A stretch of 64,000 bases of DNA from Brachybacterium saurashtrense (GTDB lineage Bacteria; Actinomycetota; Actinomycetes; Actinomycetales; Dermabacteraceae), in contig NZ_CP031356.1 in assembly GCF_003355475.1 (NCBI RefSeq), forward strand, positions 1,302,001 to 1,366,000, given 5' to 3'. The translations under genes and the position numbers were made by a program. The stretch's first letter is position 1, and each line of letters begins with the position of its first letter. Positions 28,956 through 39,156 of this stretch are shown here, piece by piece. Below the pieces are notes generated by a model that saw nothing but the letters and a program-made list of their open reading frames with translations, made no database searches and was not told where the DNA came from.

Positions 28956-28975
28956 ATCATACAAGTGCACCACTT
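28956..28975 (-). promoter_or_regulatory. Promoter and dyad operator of galactarate dehydratase operon
   Basis: TATGAT on the minus strand (28956-28961) is a good -10 box. Immediately upstream, 28963-28975 reads AAGTG-CAC-CACTT, a perfect dyad placed between -10 and -35. It is positioned for steric repression, most likely by the GntR regulator of this cluster. Confidence 0.6.
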
Positions 28976-29063
28976 ATTCGGCTAGCGCTTTCCGTCACCA
29001 TCCGGTCACCGGGCGGTGCTCGATGTGCACCGGCACCCCGCCCGCCGGTCCGTGCCCAGCACG

Positions 29064-29098
29064 ACGGGGCGCCGCAGCCGGTGGCTGCGACGCCCCGT
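29064..29098 (-). terminator. Hairpin downstream of alpha-E gene
   Basis: ACGGGGCG, one mismatch, CGCAGCC, then a GGT loop and the complementary arm form a 15-bp interrupted stem. It lies 46 bases beyond the alpha-E stop. No clear U-tract. Confidence 0.7.
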
Positions 29099-29143
29099 GG
29101 GCGGGTGCTCGGCGCCGCGGCGAGGTGCGCGCGGCCCCTCACG

Positions 29144-30047
29144 TCAGTGCGCCGGGTGGAAGTAGGTGCTCCCCAGGGCGCGGGTGACCGCGCCGGTGAC
29201 CCGCTGGAGCTGCTCCATCTCCTCGTCGAAGTCCGCGATGATGTCCTCCAGCGCTCGGAAGCGCAGGCTGGCCAGGGCGCGGCCCACGATCCGGCGGGCC
29301 GGCTCCTCCGCGCCGAGGCGGTCGAAGCTGTTGCCGTGCAGCTTGGCGAGGGTCTCCAGCGCCTCGTCGAGCTCGCCGAGGCAGTGCACCGCGGAGCGCG
29401 GGAAGATCGAGTCCAGCAGCAGGAACTCGATCGCGCGCGCGGACCGGACGCGCCCCCGGTACGAGCGGATGTAGGGCTCGTGGGCGCTGCAGGAGCGCAG
29501 CAACATCACGGTGGCCGCGGCGGAGGAGTCCTCCAGGTCGTGGTCCTGGAGGTTGCGGGCCAGCATGTCCACGCGCTCCAGCAGCTGCCCGATCCGCAGG
29601 AACAGCCAGGCCTCGTCACGGGTCATCGAGGAGTCCACCAGGCCGTTCACCACGGCGCAGCGATCCTTGGCGAACTGGAACGCGCCGTGCATGCGCGAGG
29701 GGCGCACCCCGCGCGGCAGTCCGAGCGTGGTGGTGTTCAGCGACTCCCACACCTCGGTGGAGAGGACCTCGCGCACACCGCGCGCGTTCTCCCGGGCCGT
29801 GAGCAGCGCGCCGGCCACCGACGAGGGGTTGGTGCGATCGGTGACCAGGGTGTCCAGCACCCGCTGCACGGAGAGGTCCGCGTCGGCCACCTGCTCGATG
29901 CCGAAGATCCGGTACACGTCGTGGCAGGCCGCGGCCGGGTCCTCGGGGGCGTCCTCCGTGACCGACTGCAGGGAGACGTCGAGGATGCGGGCGGTCTGAT
30001 CGGCCCGCTCCACGTAGCGGCCGATCCAGAACATCGCGTCGGCGATC

Positions 30048-30061
<14 letters not shown>
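29144..30061 (-). CDS. Alpha-E domain-containing protein
   Basis: 305 residues, all helical, with the family opening MLSRIADAMFWIGRYVERAD and repeated Arg/Glu-rich helices. Alpha-E proteins are nearly always encoded next to circularly permuted ATP-grasp proteins, as here, and are thought to act with them in an uncharacterised peptide-ligation system. The gene overlaps the ATP-grasp stop by 14 bases. The transglutaminase-like and proteasome-like partners common in such loci are absent downstream. Confidence 0.88.
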
Positions 30062-31688
<1,627 letters not shown>

Positions 31689-31748
31689 GCATGCCATTCT
31701 GGCACCCCCCGTCCCGCCGTGGCGCAGAACGCGCAGGAAGCGATGCCC

Positions 31749-32387
31749 ATGTCCCTGGTCGACCGATTCACCTCCGCCCTCCGCAGCGCGGCCCGCTCCC
31801 CCGCGGTGCGCCGCAGCGCGCGCGGCCTGGGACGCGCGGCGCTGCGCTCCCTGCGCGAGCAGCGCCGCGCCCCCTCCGACGGCCGGGCCGTCGCGCATCC
31901 CGGCCGCTCCGGGAACGCCGACGCCCCGGCCGAGGACTCCCCCGCCCTCGCCGACCGCCGGCGCGGCGGCGCCCTCGCCCTGGAGTACACCCCGCACGCG
32001 GACGGCCGCCCCGATCCCGGCGAGGTGGTGTGGGCCTGGGTGCCCTACGAGGAGGACATCACCCAGGGCAAGGACCGCCCGGTGCTGGTGATCGCCGAGG
32101 AGGCCGCCGCCTCCGGCGGGTCCGACGGCACCGGCGAGGTGCTGATCGCCCTGATGCTCACGTCCCGGGACCGTGCGGCGAGCGGCGGGACCACCACCGA
32201 CGAGCACGGCGCGACGTGGGTGGACATCGGCGCCGGCGACTGGGACAGCCGGGGCCGTCCCTCCGAGGTGCGCGCGGACCGGCTGCTGCGCCTCGTGCCC
32301 GCTGCGGTGCGGCGGGAGGGCGGGCGCCTGGACCGGACGCGCTACGACCGGGTCGCGACCGCGGTGCGGGACGTGCACGGCTGGTGA
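31749..32387 (+). CDS. PemK/MazF-like fold protein, orphan
   Basis: 212 residues. A basic, disordered N-terminal region (about 1-75) precedes a PemK-like domain: GEVVWAWVPYEED, KDRPVLVIAEE, LIALMLTSRDR and a C-terminal LDRTRYDRV stretch. PemK/MazF proteins are ribosome-independent mRNA endonucleases, but no antitoxin gene is adjacent. Long-tailed actinobacterial versions of this type are common and may not be toxins. ATG 31749 is preferred over 31743 because AGGAAG (31735-31740) is then eight bases away. Confidence 0.7.
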   Translation: MSLVDRFTSALRSAARSPAVRRSARGLGRAALRSLREQRRAPSDGRAVAHPGRSGNADAPAEDSPALADRRRGGALALEYTPHADGRPDPGEVVWAWVPYEEDITQGKDRPVLVIAEEAAASGGSDGTGEVLIALMLTSRDRAASGGTTTDEHGATWVDIGAGDWDSRGRPSEVRADRLLRLVPAAVRREGGRLDRTRYDRVATAVRDVHGW

Positions 32388-32731
32388 GTGGCGCAGGCTC
32401 CCGTCGACACCCCGACGGCCGGTGCGCCCGTCCCGTGCGGTGCCGCACCGGAGACGCCGCAGGAGGCGCCGCAGGAGACACGCCGCACACAGGACGCGGT
32501 CCGGCGCTCCTGCTCTGGTAAGGTTTCGGACCGTATGTGTGACATACCGTTCGGTGTGCGCATGACGGAGTCCCGCCGTGTCAGGGGCGCCGTTTCGTGC
32601 GACCCGGGCGAGTACCCGTGGCAGCGACCCGGTGTCGACGTCTCCAGGCGAATCCCCACCGCCGTCCCCGTCGGCCCCGTTCCTCGGCCGCCTCGGATGA
32701 TCCACCGCAGCAGCACAAGAGAAGAGTCTTC
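32388..32731 (+). promoter_or_regulatory. rpsT promoter and long 5' leader
   Basis: 344 bases without a gene. A TAAGGT box at 32519-32524 is the best -10, giving a leader of about 200 bases. Just after the predicted start is a perfect palindrome GTATGT-GTG-ACATAC at 32533-32547. The remaining leader is GC-rich and may fold, but I see no known riboswitch. The first 130 bases hold nothing recognisable. Confidence 0.5.
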
Positions 32732-32998
32732 GTGGCAAACATCAAGTCCCAGATCAAGCGGAACGCGACGAACGAGAAGGCGCGCCTGCGCAACCGTGCC
32801 GTCAAGTCCGAGCTCAAGACCTACACCCGCAAGGTGAAGGCCGCCGTCTCCACCGGCGATGCCGAGGTGGCGGGCGAGGCGCTGAAGGCCGCCTCCCGCA
32901 AGCTCGACAAGGCCGTCTCCAAGGGCGTCATCCACAAGAACCAGGCCGCGAACCGCAAGTCCGGTCTCGCGAAGCTGGTCGCGGGCGTCGCCAAGTGA
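32732..32998 (+). CDS. rpsT: 30S ribosomal protein S20
   Basis: 88 residues, Lys/Arg/Ala-rich, all-helical, with the family opening [20 protein letters not shown]. It binds 16S rRNA at the base of the 30S body. A GTG start at 32732 with an AGAGAAGAG upstream gives the normal length; the frame is open upstream but not homologous. Transcribed alone, convergent with holA, with a strong hairpin between. The long leader and start-site palindrome hint at regulation. Confidence 0.96.
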   Translation: MANIKSQIKRNATNEKARLRNRAVKSELKTYTRKVKAAVSTGDAEVAGEALKAASRKLDKAVSKGVIHKNQAANRKSGLAKLVAGVAK

Positions 32999-33041
32999 CG
33001 TCTCCCAGCCTCTGAGCTGACGCCCCGTTCGGCGGGGTGGC

Positions 33042-33081
33042 CGAGGAGCCCGGTGCGCAGCGATGCGCACCGGGCTCCTCG
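33042..33081. terminator. 18-bp bidirectional terminator between rpsT and holA
   Basis: A perfect 18-bp stem (33042-33059 with 33064-33081) with a GCGA loop, followed by TTGT on the plus strand. Its base CGAGGAGCCC/GGGCTCCTCG repeats that of the 19157 terminator. Confidence 0.85.
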
Positions 33082-33120
33082 TTGTCCGGGCGGTGCCCCG
33101 GCGTGTGCCGGCGCGCCGGC

Positions 33121-34107
33121 TCAGCGGGCGCGGCGGGCGCGGCAGATCCCCATCACCATCCGCTGCACGGACCACTGCGGGTCCCGTCCCGCCCCCTTGA
33201 CCTCGTGATCCGCACGCGCCACGGCCTCCAGGGCCCGCGCCAGGGAGCGGTCGTTCCAGCTGTGCGCCTCACGGCCCAGGTTGCGCAGCATCCAGTCCGG
33301 CATTCCGAGGCTGCGCGGGGTGGCGCCCGGGGCGGAGACCTTCGCGAGCGAGCGCATCTTCGAGGCGACCGCGGCGACGATCGGGACCGGGTCCGCACCG
33401 GCCAGCTGGGCCTGCTGCAGCAGCTGGAGCGCCTCCTGCTCGCGCCCGGCGATCGCGGCATCCGCGACGGCGAAGGCGGTGGACTCCACGCGTCCTGCGG
33501 TGAGGGCGTGGACGTCGGCGACGGAGACCTGCGCGGCCTGCTCGCCGGGATCCGGCGTGGTGTCCTCGATCAGCTGACGGCTGATCGCGGCGAGCTCGGC
33601 GAGATCGGTGCCGAAAGCGTCCACGAGCGCGACCAGCGCCTCGGGCTGGATCCGGCGCTGGGCGCGGGCGAACTCGGCGGCGACGAAGGTCTGCTTGTCG
33701 CCGGCGCGCTTCACGGGGCTCGCGTCCACCCGGGGCACCCCGGCCTTCTTCAGCGCGTCCAGCAGCTTTTTGCCGCGATTGCCGCCGCGGTGGACGAGCA
33801 CCAGCGTGACATCCGGCTCTGGCGCCTTCAGGTAGTCGAGCAGCTCGCCCACCAGAGCGTCCGGTGCGGCCTGCAGCTCGGGGACCAGCACCAGGCGCGG
33901 TTCGCCGAACAGCGACGGGCTGGTGACCTGGGTGAGGGCGCCGGGGCCGAGGGCGTCCCCGGAGAGGTCGTGGATCTCCACGGACGGATCCGCCTCGCGC
34001 GCCAGGGCGCGCAGGCGCTGGACGGCACGGTCGGCGATCAGGGACTCGGTGCCGTGGATCAGCACGATCGGGGCCGGAGCGACGCTGTGCCACTCGACAT
34101 CGCTCAC
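33121..34107 (-). CDS. holA: DNA polymerase III subunit delta
   Basis: 328 residues of the clamp-loader subunit that opens the sliding clamp. Pattern: IVLIHGTESLIADRAVQRL near the N-terminus, SLFGEPRLVLVPEL, VLVHRGGNRGKKLLDALKKAG and the C-terminal helical collar. It lies 34 bases after comEC, the order comEA-comEC-holA being typical of Gram-positives, and converges on rpsT. Confidence 0.93.
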   Translation of the reverse strand: MSDVEWHSVAPAPIVLIHGTESLIADRAVQRLRALAREADPSVEIHDLSGDALGPGALTQVTSPSLFGEPRLVLVPELQAAPDALVGELLDYLKAPEPDVTLVLVHRGGNRGKKLLDALKKAGVPRVDASPVKRAGDKQTFVAAEFARAQRRIQPEALVALVDAFGTDLAELAAISRQLIEDTTPDPGEQAAQVSVADVHALTAGRVESTAFAVADAAIAGREQEALQLLQQAQLAGADPVPIVAAVASKMRSLAKVSAPGATPRSLGMPDWMLRNLGREAHSWNDRSLARALEAVARADHEVKGAGRDPQWSVQRMVMGICRARRAR

Positions 34108-34141
34108 GGAGAGCTCCTCACTGGTCGGGGACCGGTCGATC

Positions 34142-36502
34142 CTATCGGGCCGGACCCACGCGGCGGGGCGCGGTGCCGTCCGCCGGCAGCACCACGGTGC
34201 CGTGCACGTCGCTGCGCAGCACCTGCGCGCCGGTGGAGCGCACCAGGTCCAGCGTCTCCTGGGTGGGATGGCCGAAGTCGTTCTCCCTGCCCACCGGGAT
34301 CAGGGCCAGCGCGGGATCGAGCTGTGCGTACAGCGGGACGTGCTGGAACCGTGAGCCGTGATGGGCCACCTTGACGATGTCCGCAGGCCCCGGGGAGCTC
34401 GCGGCCAGTGCCTCCTGTCCGGCCGGTTCGAGGTCCCCGAGGGCGAGCAGTCGGGTGCCGTCCTCCCACACCGCCTCCACCACCACGGAGCAGTCGTTGG
34501 CGGCGTCGCCCTCGCCCCCGCCCCGTTCGGCGGCGCCGGCGCGCCGGGCCTCCTCGGCGGAGACCGGCCACAGCACGTGCAGGGCGAGGCCGGGGCTGCG
34601 CCAGGTCTCCCCGGTGGTCGCGACGGCGACCGGCGCGCCGGGCACCACCTGCTGGGCGGCCTCGGGCAGCGGGCAGGTCCACTGCAGTGCCGGGGCGCGA
34701 CCCGCGGACAGCGCCGCGCGCCCGCCGGTGTGGTCGGCGTGGGGGTGGGTGAGCACCAGCAGGTCGATGCTCGCCACCTGCAGGCGATCCAGGCAGGCCC
34801 GCAGCGCCTCCGGGTCCGGCCCGGTGTCCACCAGCACGGTGGGCCCCTCCCTGCCGGCGCCGTCGGGGCGCAGCAGCACCGCGTCCCCCTGCCCCACGGC
34901 GCACATCGCGACGGTCCACTCCCCCGCGGAACGGACCGGCAGCAGCCGTGCCCCGCCGGCCGAGAGCGCGGCGACCAGGACCCCCGCCACGGCCCATCGC
35001 ACCAGCGGACGATGCCGCCCGGCGACGGCGAGGGTCACCCCCGCCAGGACGCCGAGGGCGAGTACCACCCCGGCGGGACCCTCCGGCACGGCGATCCTGG
35101 CACCGGGCAGGGCGTCGGCCGTGCGGGCGATCAGCAGCACCAGGTGCGCTCCCCCGGCCGCGGCGGTCCACAGCAGCGCGCCCGCCGGAGGCCATGCCGC
35201 GCCGATCAGCAGCGCCACCATCCCGAGCACTGTGGTCGGGCCCACCAGCGGCGCCACCGCCATGTTCACGGGGACGGACCAGAGCGAGACCTCGGGCGCG
35301 AGCAGGATCAGCACCGGGGTGCACGCCAGCTGGGCCACCAGCGGCACTGCGAGCACCAGCGCGGCCGTGCGGCCGACCCGCTGACCGCTCAGCTCCACGA
35401 GCGCCGTGGCCAGGGGCGGTGCGGCGACGAGGATCGCGGCGGTGGCGAGGGCGGAGAGCAGGAAGCCGATCGAGGCGGCCGTGACCGGGTCCAGCACGGA
35501 CCACAGGGCCACGGTGAGGGCGAGCGCCGCGACCGGCGAGGCCTTCACCCCGGCGAAGCGGGCGGCCAGCAGCGGAGCCGCCATGGTCGCGGCGCGCTGC
35601 ACGCTGGGCTCGTCCCCGACCAGCCCCACGTAGCCGGCCGTGACGATCCCTGCGGCGAGGATCCGAGGGCGTCGACGCACCCCCATCAGCAGCAGGGGCC
35701 CGAGCACCGCCGCGAGCACGAGCGCGATGTTCGCGCCGGAGACGGCCACCAGGTGGCTGATCCCGGCGCGGCGCATGATCTCCTCCGAGCGTTCGGAGAG
35801 GCCGCGGGTGTCCCCCGTGGTCATGCCGCGCACCAGGGCGGCCTCGTCGGCAGGCAGGTGCGCGGTGGTGTCCCGGGCGCCCTCCCGCAGCCCATGCCGC
35901 AGCGCCTGCGCCCGACCGGCGGCCCCGTCCCCCGCCACCACGTGCACCTCGCTCGCGCGCACGATCACCAGCGAGCCGCTGGTCGCCACGCGGCCACGCA
36001 CCCGCGCGCGGTCGCCGTCCCGCACCCGGGAGAGGTCGCGGGCCGTGCCGTCCTCGGCGCGCACCAGCACGGGAAGGGAGGCCGGCAGCCGCACCTCGTC
36101 CCGGCCCGTCCGCGCCGGGCCGCTCACCGTGCGCGCCCGCATCTGCAGGCCGTGGCGGGACCACTCCGGCCCGCTCTCCGGCGCTGCGGGGTCCGCCGCG
36201 GCGACGACGGTGAGCTCGACGACCAGGCCGTCGGCGGCGGCCCGCTCGAGGGCCTGGTCGGTCTCGCCGTGGCGCTGCAGCGCGGGGAACAGGAGCACCG
36301 CGGCGAGCACCACGATGCCCAGGTGGGCGAACAGCCCGCGCGAGGTGCTCCCGGGACCGGCGAGCATCACCGCGGTGAGTCCCAGGGCCACGAGCACGGC
36401 GCCGCCCGCGATCGCCGCCGCGGTGCCGGCGCTCACCCCCAGCACCGCCAGCGCCCACACACAGGTGGCGCCGGGCAGCAGGCGCAGGTCCGCCCGGGTC
36501 AC
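34142..36502 (-). CDS. comEC: ComEC/Rec2 family competence channel protein
   Basis: 786 residues. An N-terminal OB/DUF4131 region with membrane helices, the multi-helix Competence domain (about 210-480, with GISHLVAVSGANIALVLAAV) and a C-terminal metallo-beta-lactamase domain with HPHADHTGG and a further HHGS. It would transport single-stranded DNA across the membrane. The GTG overlaps the comEA stop (GTGA). No other competence genes are here, so natural transformation is not shown. Length is normal. Confidence 0.93.
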   Translation of the reverse strand: MTRADLRLLPGATCVWALAVLGVSAGTAAAIAGGAVLVALGLTAVMLAGPGSTSRGLFAHLGIVVLAAVLLFPALQRHGETDQALERAAADGLVVELTVVAAADPAAPESGPEWSRHGLQMRARTVSGPARTGRDEVRLPASLPVLVRAEDGTARDLSRVRDGDRARVRGRVATSGSLVIVRASEVHVVAGDGAAGRAQALRHGLREGARDTTAHLPADEAALVRGMTTGDTRGLSERSEEIMRRAGISHLVAVSGANIALVLAAVLGPLLLMGVRRRPRILAAGIVTAGYVGLVGDEPSVQRAATMAAPLLAARFAGVKASPVAALALTVALWSVLDPVTAASIGFLLSALATAAILVAAPPLATALVELSGQRVGRTAALVLAVPLVAQLACTPVLILLAPEVSLWSVPVNMAVAPLVGPTTVLGMVALLIGAAWPPAGALLWTAAAGGAHLVLLIARTADALPGARIAVPEGPAGVVLALGVLAGVTLAVAGRHRPLVRWAVAGVLVAALSAGGARLLPVRSAGEWTVAMCAVGQGDAVLLRPDGAGREGPTVLVDTGPDPEALRACLDRLQVASIDLLVLTHPHADHTGGRAALSAGRAPALQWTCPLPEAAQQVVPGAPVAVATTGETWRSPGLALHVLWPVSAEEARRAGAAERGGGEGDAANDCSVVVEAVWEDGTRLLALGDLEPAGQEALAASSPGPADIVKVAHHGSRFQHVPLYAQLDPALALIPVGRENDFGHPTQETLDLVRSTGAQVLRSDVHGTVVLPADGTAPRRVGPAR

Positions 36503-37317
36503 ACCGTGGCCCTGTCGCGCAGCTCCTCGAGGGTGGCCGGCCCGATCCCGGAGACGTCCAGCAGGTCCTCCACCGCGGCGAAGTGTCCGTTCCGCTCCCG
36601 GTGCTCGAGGATGCGCTGCGCGATCGCCGGGCCCACCCCCGGCAGCTCCTCCAGCTCCGCGGCGCTCGCGGTGTTCAGGTCGATCGGTCCGCCCTCGCCG
36701 CCGGCGGCTCCGTCGTCCCCCGCGGCCGGAGCCCCGGGGCCTGCGCTCGGCGGCGCCTCCTCCCCCGGCCTGGGCACGTGGATCTGCTCCCCGTCCGCGA
36801 CGGGCCGCGCGAGGTTGATCGCGCCGAGGTCCGCCTCCTCGACGGCTCCGCCGGCCTGCTGCAGGGCGTCGTCCACCCGTGATCCCGGCGGCAGATGCAC
36901 GATCCCCGGGGTCGCGACGGCACCGGAGACGTGCACCACCAGCTCCTGCTGCGACGGGCCGGTCGCGGCGCCGCCCGAGGAGTCGCCGCTCCCGCCCGCG
37001 GCGGATGACGGCCCCGCCTCCGCCTCCTGCGCCGGGGAGGAGGGGGCGTCATCGCTCTGCGTCTCCGCGACGGGGACGGACGAGGGAGGATCCACCGGCA
37101 CCGCGGAGCCCGTCCCCGACAGATGCACCACCCCGAACCCGATGAGCACCAGCACCGCGATGCCCACCAGGGCGGAGGGTGACGGCGCCGGCAGCGGGAG
37201 CCGACGGGACGGCGCCTCCTCGCCGTGATCGCGGCGCTCGATGAGCGCCTGGCCGGCGCGGCGGTGGCGTCCCGCCCTGCCGCGACGGCTGCGCTCCCAC
37301 CCCTGATGTGCTCCCAT
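36499..37317 (-). CDS. comEA: ComEA-like DNA-binding protein
   Basis: 272 residues. A basic N-terminus, one membrane helix (about 52-72, SALVGIAVLVLIGFGVVHLSG), a Ser/Gly/Ala-rich linker, a SLBB domain (about 128-182, VVHVSGAVATPGIVHLPPGSRV) and a C-terminal helix-hairpin-helix pair (LNTASAAELEELPGVGPAIA) that binds DNA. ATG at 37317 has a TAGTTT box (37325-37330) seven bases upstream, implying a leaderless mRNA. Coupled to comEC. Confidence 0.92.
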   Translation of the reverse strand: MGAHQGWERSRRGRAGRHRRAGQALIERRDHGEEAPSRRLPLPAPSPSALVGIAVLVLIGFGVVHLSGTGSAVPVDPPSSVPVAETQSDDAPSSPAQEAEAGPSSAAGGSGDSSGGAATGPSQQELVVHVSGAVATPGIVHLPPGSRVDDALQQAGGAVEEADLGAINLARPVADGEQIHVPRPGEEAPPSAGPGAPAAGDDGAAGGEGGPIDLNTASAAELEELPGVGPAIAQRILEHRERNGHFAAVEDLLDVSGIGPATLEELRDRATV

Positions 37318-37425
37318 GCCCGCGAAACTAGACGCGCACGAACACCCCGAGCGAGGCACCCTCGCACGATGGGGACGGGCGGCCCCTGGGGAGGAGAGGT
37401 GGTGCGGTGCCTCGCAGCACGTCGC

Positions 37426-38112
37426 TCAGCCGAGGCCGAGCATCACCAGCCACTGCGCCCGGAACGCCAGGGCGATCACCACGATCACCAGCAGGTACCA
37501 CAGCAGGGTGAGCACCACCCAGCGGCGCAGCACCGCGGCGAGCGGGGCGGGGACGGGCAGGTCGCCGCTCTCGATCGTGCGGGCCAGCGTCGCGAAGAAC
37601 ATCGGCGCGGTGACCGACCAGATCACCATGCACCACGGGCACAGCGCCCGGATCACGAAGAGGGTGGAGATCGCCAGGAAGTGGACGTACCCGAACGCGA
37701 ACGTCATCCCGCCCAGGCGGGCCCAGCGGAACCAGGCCGGCAGCGCGGTGCGCGAGAGCATCAGCGCGCCGATCGCCCCCATCAGCGCGAACCCGGCCAG
37801 GCCGATCGCCATGTTCGGGATGCCCAGCGCCGAGGACTGCCAGGTCATCATCACGTTGCCGCAGGAGATGAACGGGTTCACGTCGCAGGAGAGGCTCGCG
37901 CCCGGATTCGCGAGCAGGAACTCCTTGCCCACCTGCAGCTCGAGCGAGGCGATCCAACCGATCAGGCCGCCCAGCAGCAGCACCAGCCCGGTGAGCCGCT
38001 GCCCGGCGCGGGCACGGCTGCTGCGCTCCGCGGCGAGCTCCGCATCGATCTCGGCGAGCATCGCCTCGTGCTCGGCGGCGCCCCGCTCCTCGGGGGTGGG
38101 GGTTTCGGTCAT
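37426..38112 (-). CDS. Vitamin K epoxide reductase (VKOR) family protein
   Basis: 228 residues with five hydrophobic helices. The redox motif CPWC (158-161) and loop cysteines C76 and C84 (CDVNPFISC) are present. Actinobacterial VKORs reoxidise DsbA-like proteins in disulfide-bond formation using menaquinone. No DsbA gene is adjacent. ATG at 38112 follows GGTGA by five bases; a GTG at 38121 is the alternative. It follows oleD by about 50 bases and could be the last gene of that transcript. Confidence 0.9.
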   Translation of the reverse strand: MTETPTPEERGAAEHEAMLAEIDAELAAERSSRARAGQRLTGLVLLLGGLIGWIASLELQVGKEFLLANPGASLSCDVNPFISCGNVMMTWQSSALGIPNMAIGLAGFALMGAIGALMLSRTALPAWFRWARLGGMTFAFGYVHFLAISTLFVIRALCPWCMVIWSVTAPMFFATLARTIESGDLPVPAPLAAVLRRWVVLTLLWYLLVIVVIALAFRAQWLVMLGLG

Positions 38113-38163
38113 GGCGGTCACCGTGGCTTCCGTGCAGGGGTCGGGTCGGGACGGAGCGGACGC

Positions 38164-39156
38164 TCAGCCCACCGGGTGCTCGCGGAACCAGGCCGCGAGG
38201 CGGGCATTGCCCTCGTCCATGCTCACCGCGGGCTCCCAGCGCAGCCGCTCCCGGGTGCGGCGCTGGTCGAACCAGTGCGCGGTGGACATCTGCTCGGCGA
38301 GGAACTCCGTCATCGGCGGCTCGTCGTGCCCCGGTCGCGCCTCCCACACCCGCTCGATGAGGCGCCCCGCCACGCGGGCCGCCGCTCCGGGCACGCGCAG
38401 GCGCGGCCGCGGCACGCCGGCCGCATCGCACCAGCCCGCGAACACGTCGCGCACCGTGCGGGGCTCGCCGTTGGAGACCACGAAGCTCTCCCCGTGCACA
38501 TCCGCGATGCGGTCGTGCGCGGCCACGATCGCGTCGGCCGCATTGCTCACGTAGGTGGTGTCGATCAAGGCCATGCCCTGGTCCAGCAGCGGCAGCCGGC
38601 CGCGCCGTGCCCGATCCACGATCCTGCCCACCAGCTGGGTGTCCCCCGGCCCCCACACCACGTGCGGGCGCACCGAGGTGACCTGCAGGCCGTCGCGGCC
38701 GTCGGCCTCCATCGCCAGCAGCTCCGCCGCGGCCTTGGTGCGGGCGTAGGGCCCGCGCGCGGCCGACGGGTCCGCGGCCGTGGCGTCCGCGCCCACGATC
38801 GCGCGGCCCAGGTGCGCGACCGACGGCGAGGAGACGTTCACCAGCGCGCCCCCGCCCTGGGCGCGCAGCGCCTCCAGCACGTGCCGCGTGCCCTCGATGT
38901 TGATCGCCCGGTACTCGTGCTCCGGGCCCGAGATCGAGACCTTCGCGGCGAGGTGGATCACCGCATCGGCGCCGTGCACCGCCCGGCGCACGTCCCCGGC
39001 GTCGACGAGCGAGCCGGTGACGTCCTCGACCCCGTCGATCCCCGCGGGGCGGCGCTGGAAGGCGCGCACCGTCGCACCGCGGTCCCGCAGCGCGGTCGCG
39101 ACCGCGCCGCCGAGCATCCCCGAGGCGCCGGTGACCAGGATCGTCGGCGCGGTCAC
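38164..39156 (-). CDS. oleD: OleD: 2-alkyl-3-oxoalkanoate reductase (NAD-dependent epimerase/SDR)
   Basis: 330 residues, extended short-chain dehydrogenase. Nucleotide loop GASGMLGG (10-17) and catalytic Tyr137/Lys141 (YARTK). In the olefin pathway OleD reduces the 2-alkyl-3-ketoacid made by OleA to the beta-hydroxy acid used by OleC. The GTG start overlaps the OleBC stop (GTGA). Alone it could be called a 3-beta-hydroxysteroid-dehydrogenase-like protein; the operon context makes OleD the best name. Confidence 0.9.
   Translation of the reverse strand: MTAPTILVTGASGMLGGAVATALRDRGATVRAFQRRPAGIDGVEDVTGSLVDAGDVRRAVHGADAVIHLAAKVSISGPEHEYRAINIEGTRHVLEALRAQGGGALVNVSSPSVAHLGRAIVGADATAADPSAARGPYARTKAAAELLAMEADGRDGLQVTSVRPHVVWGPGDTQLVGRIVDRARRGRLPLLDQGMALIDTTYVSNAADAIVAAHDRIADVHGESFVVSNGEPRTVRDVFAGWCDAAGVPRPRLRVPGAAARVAGRLIERVWEARPGHDEPPMTEFLAEQMSTAHWFDQRRTRERLRWEPAVSMDEGNARLAAWFREHPVG

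Noticed and set aside
31749-32387. Type II toxin-antitoxin pair
   Set aside because: Only the PemK-like member is present; no short antitoxin-like frame with a binding site precedes or follows it.
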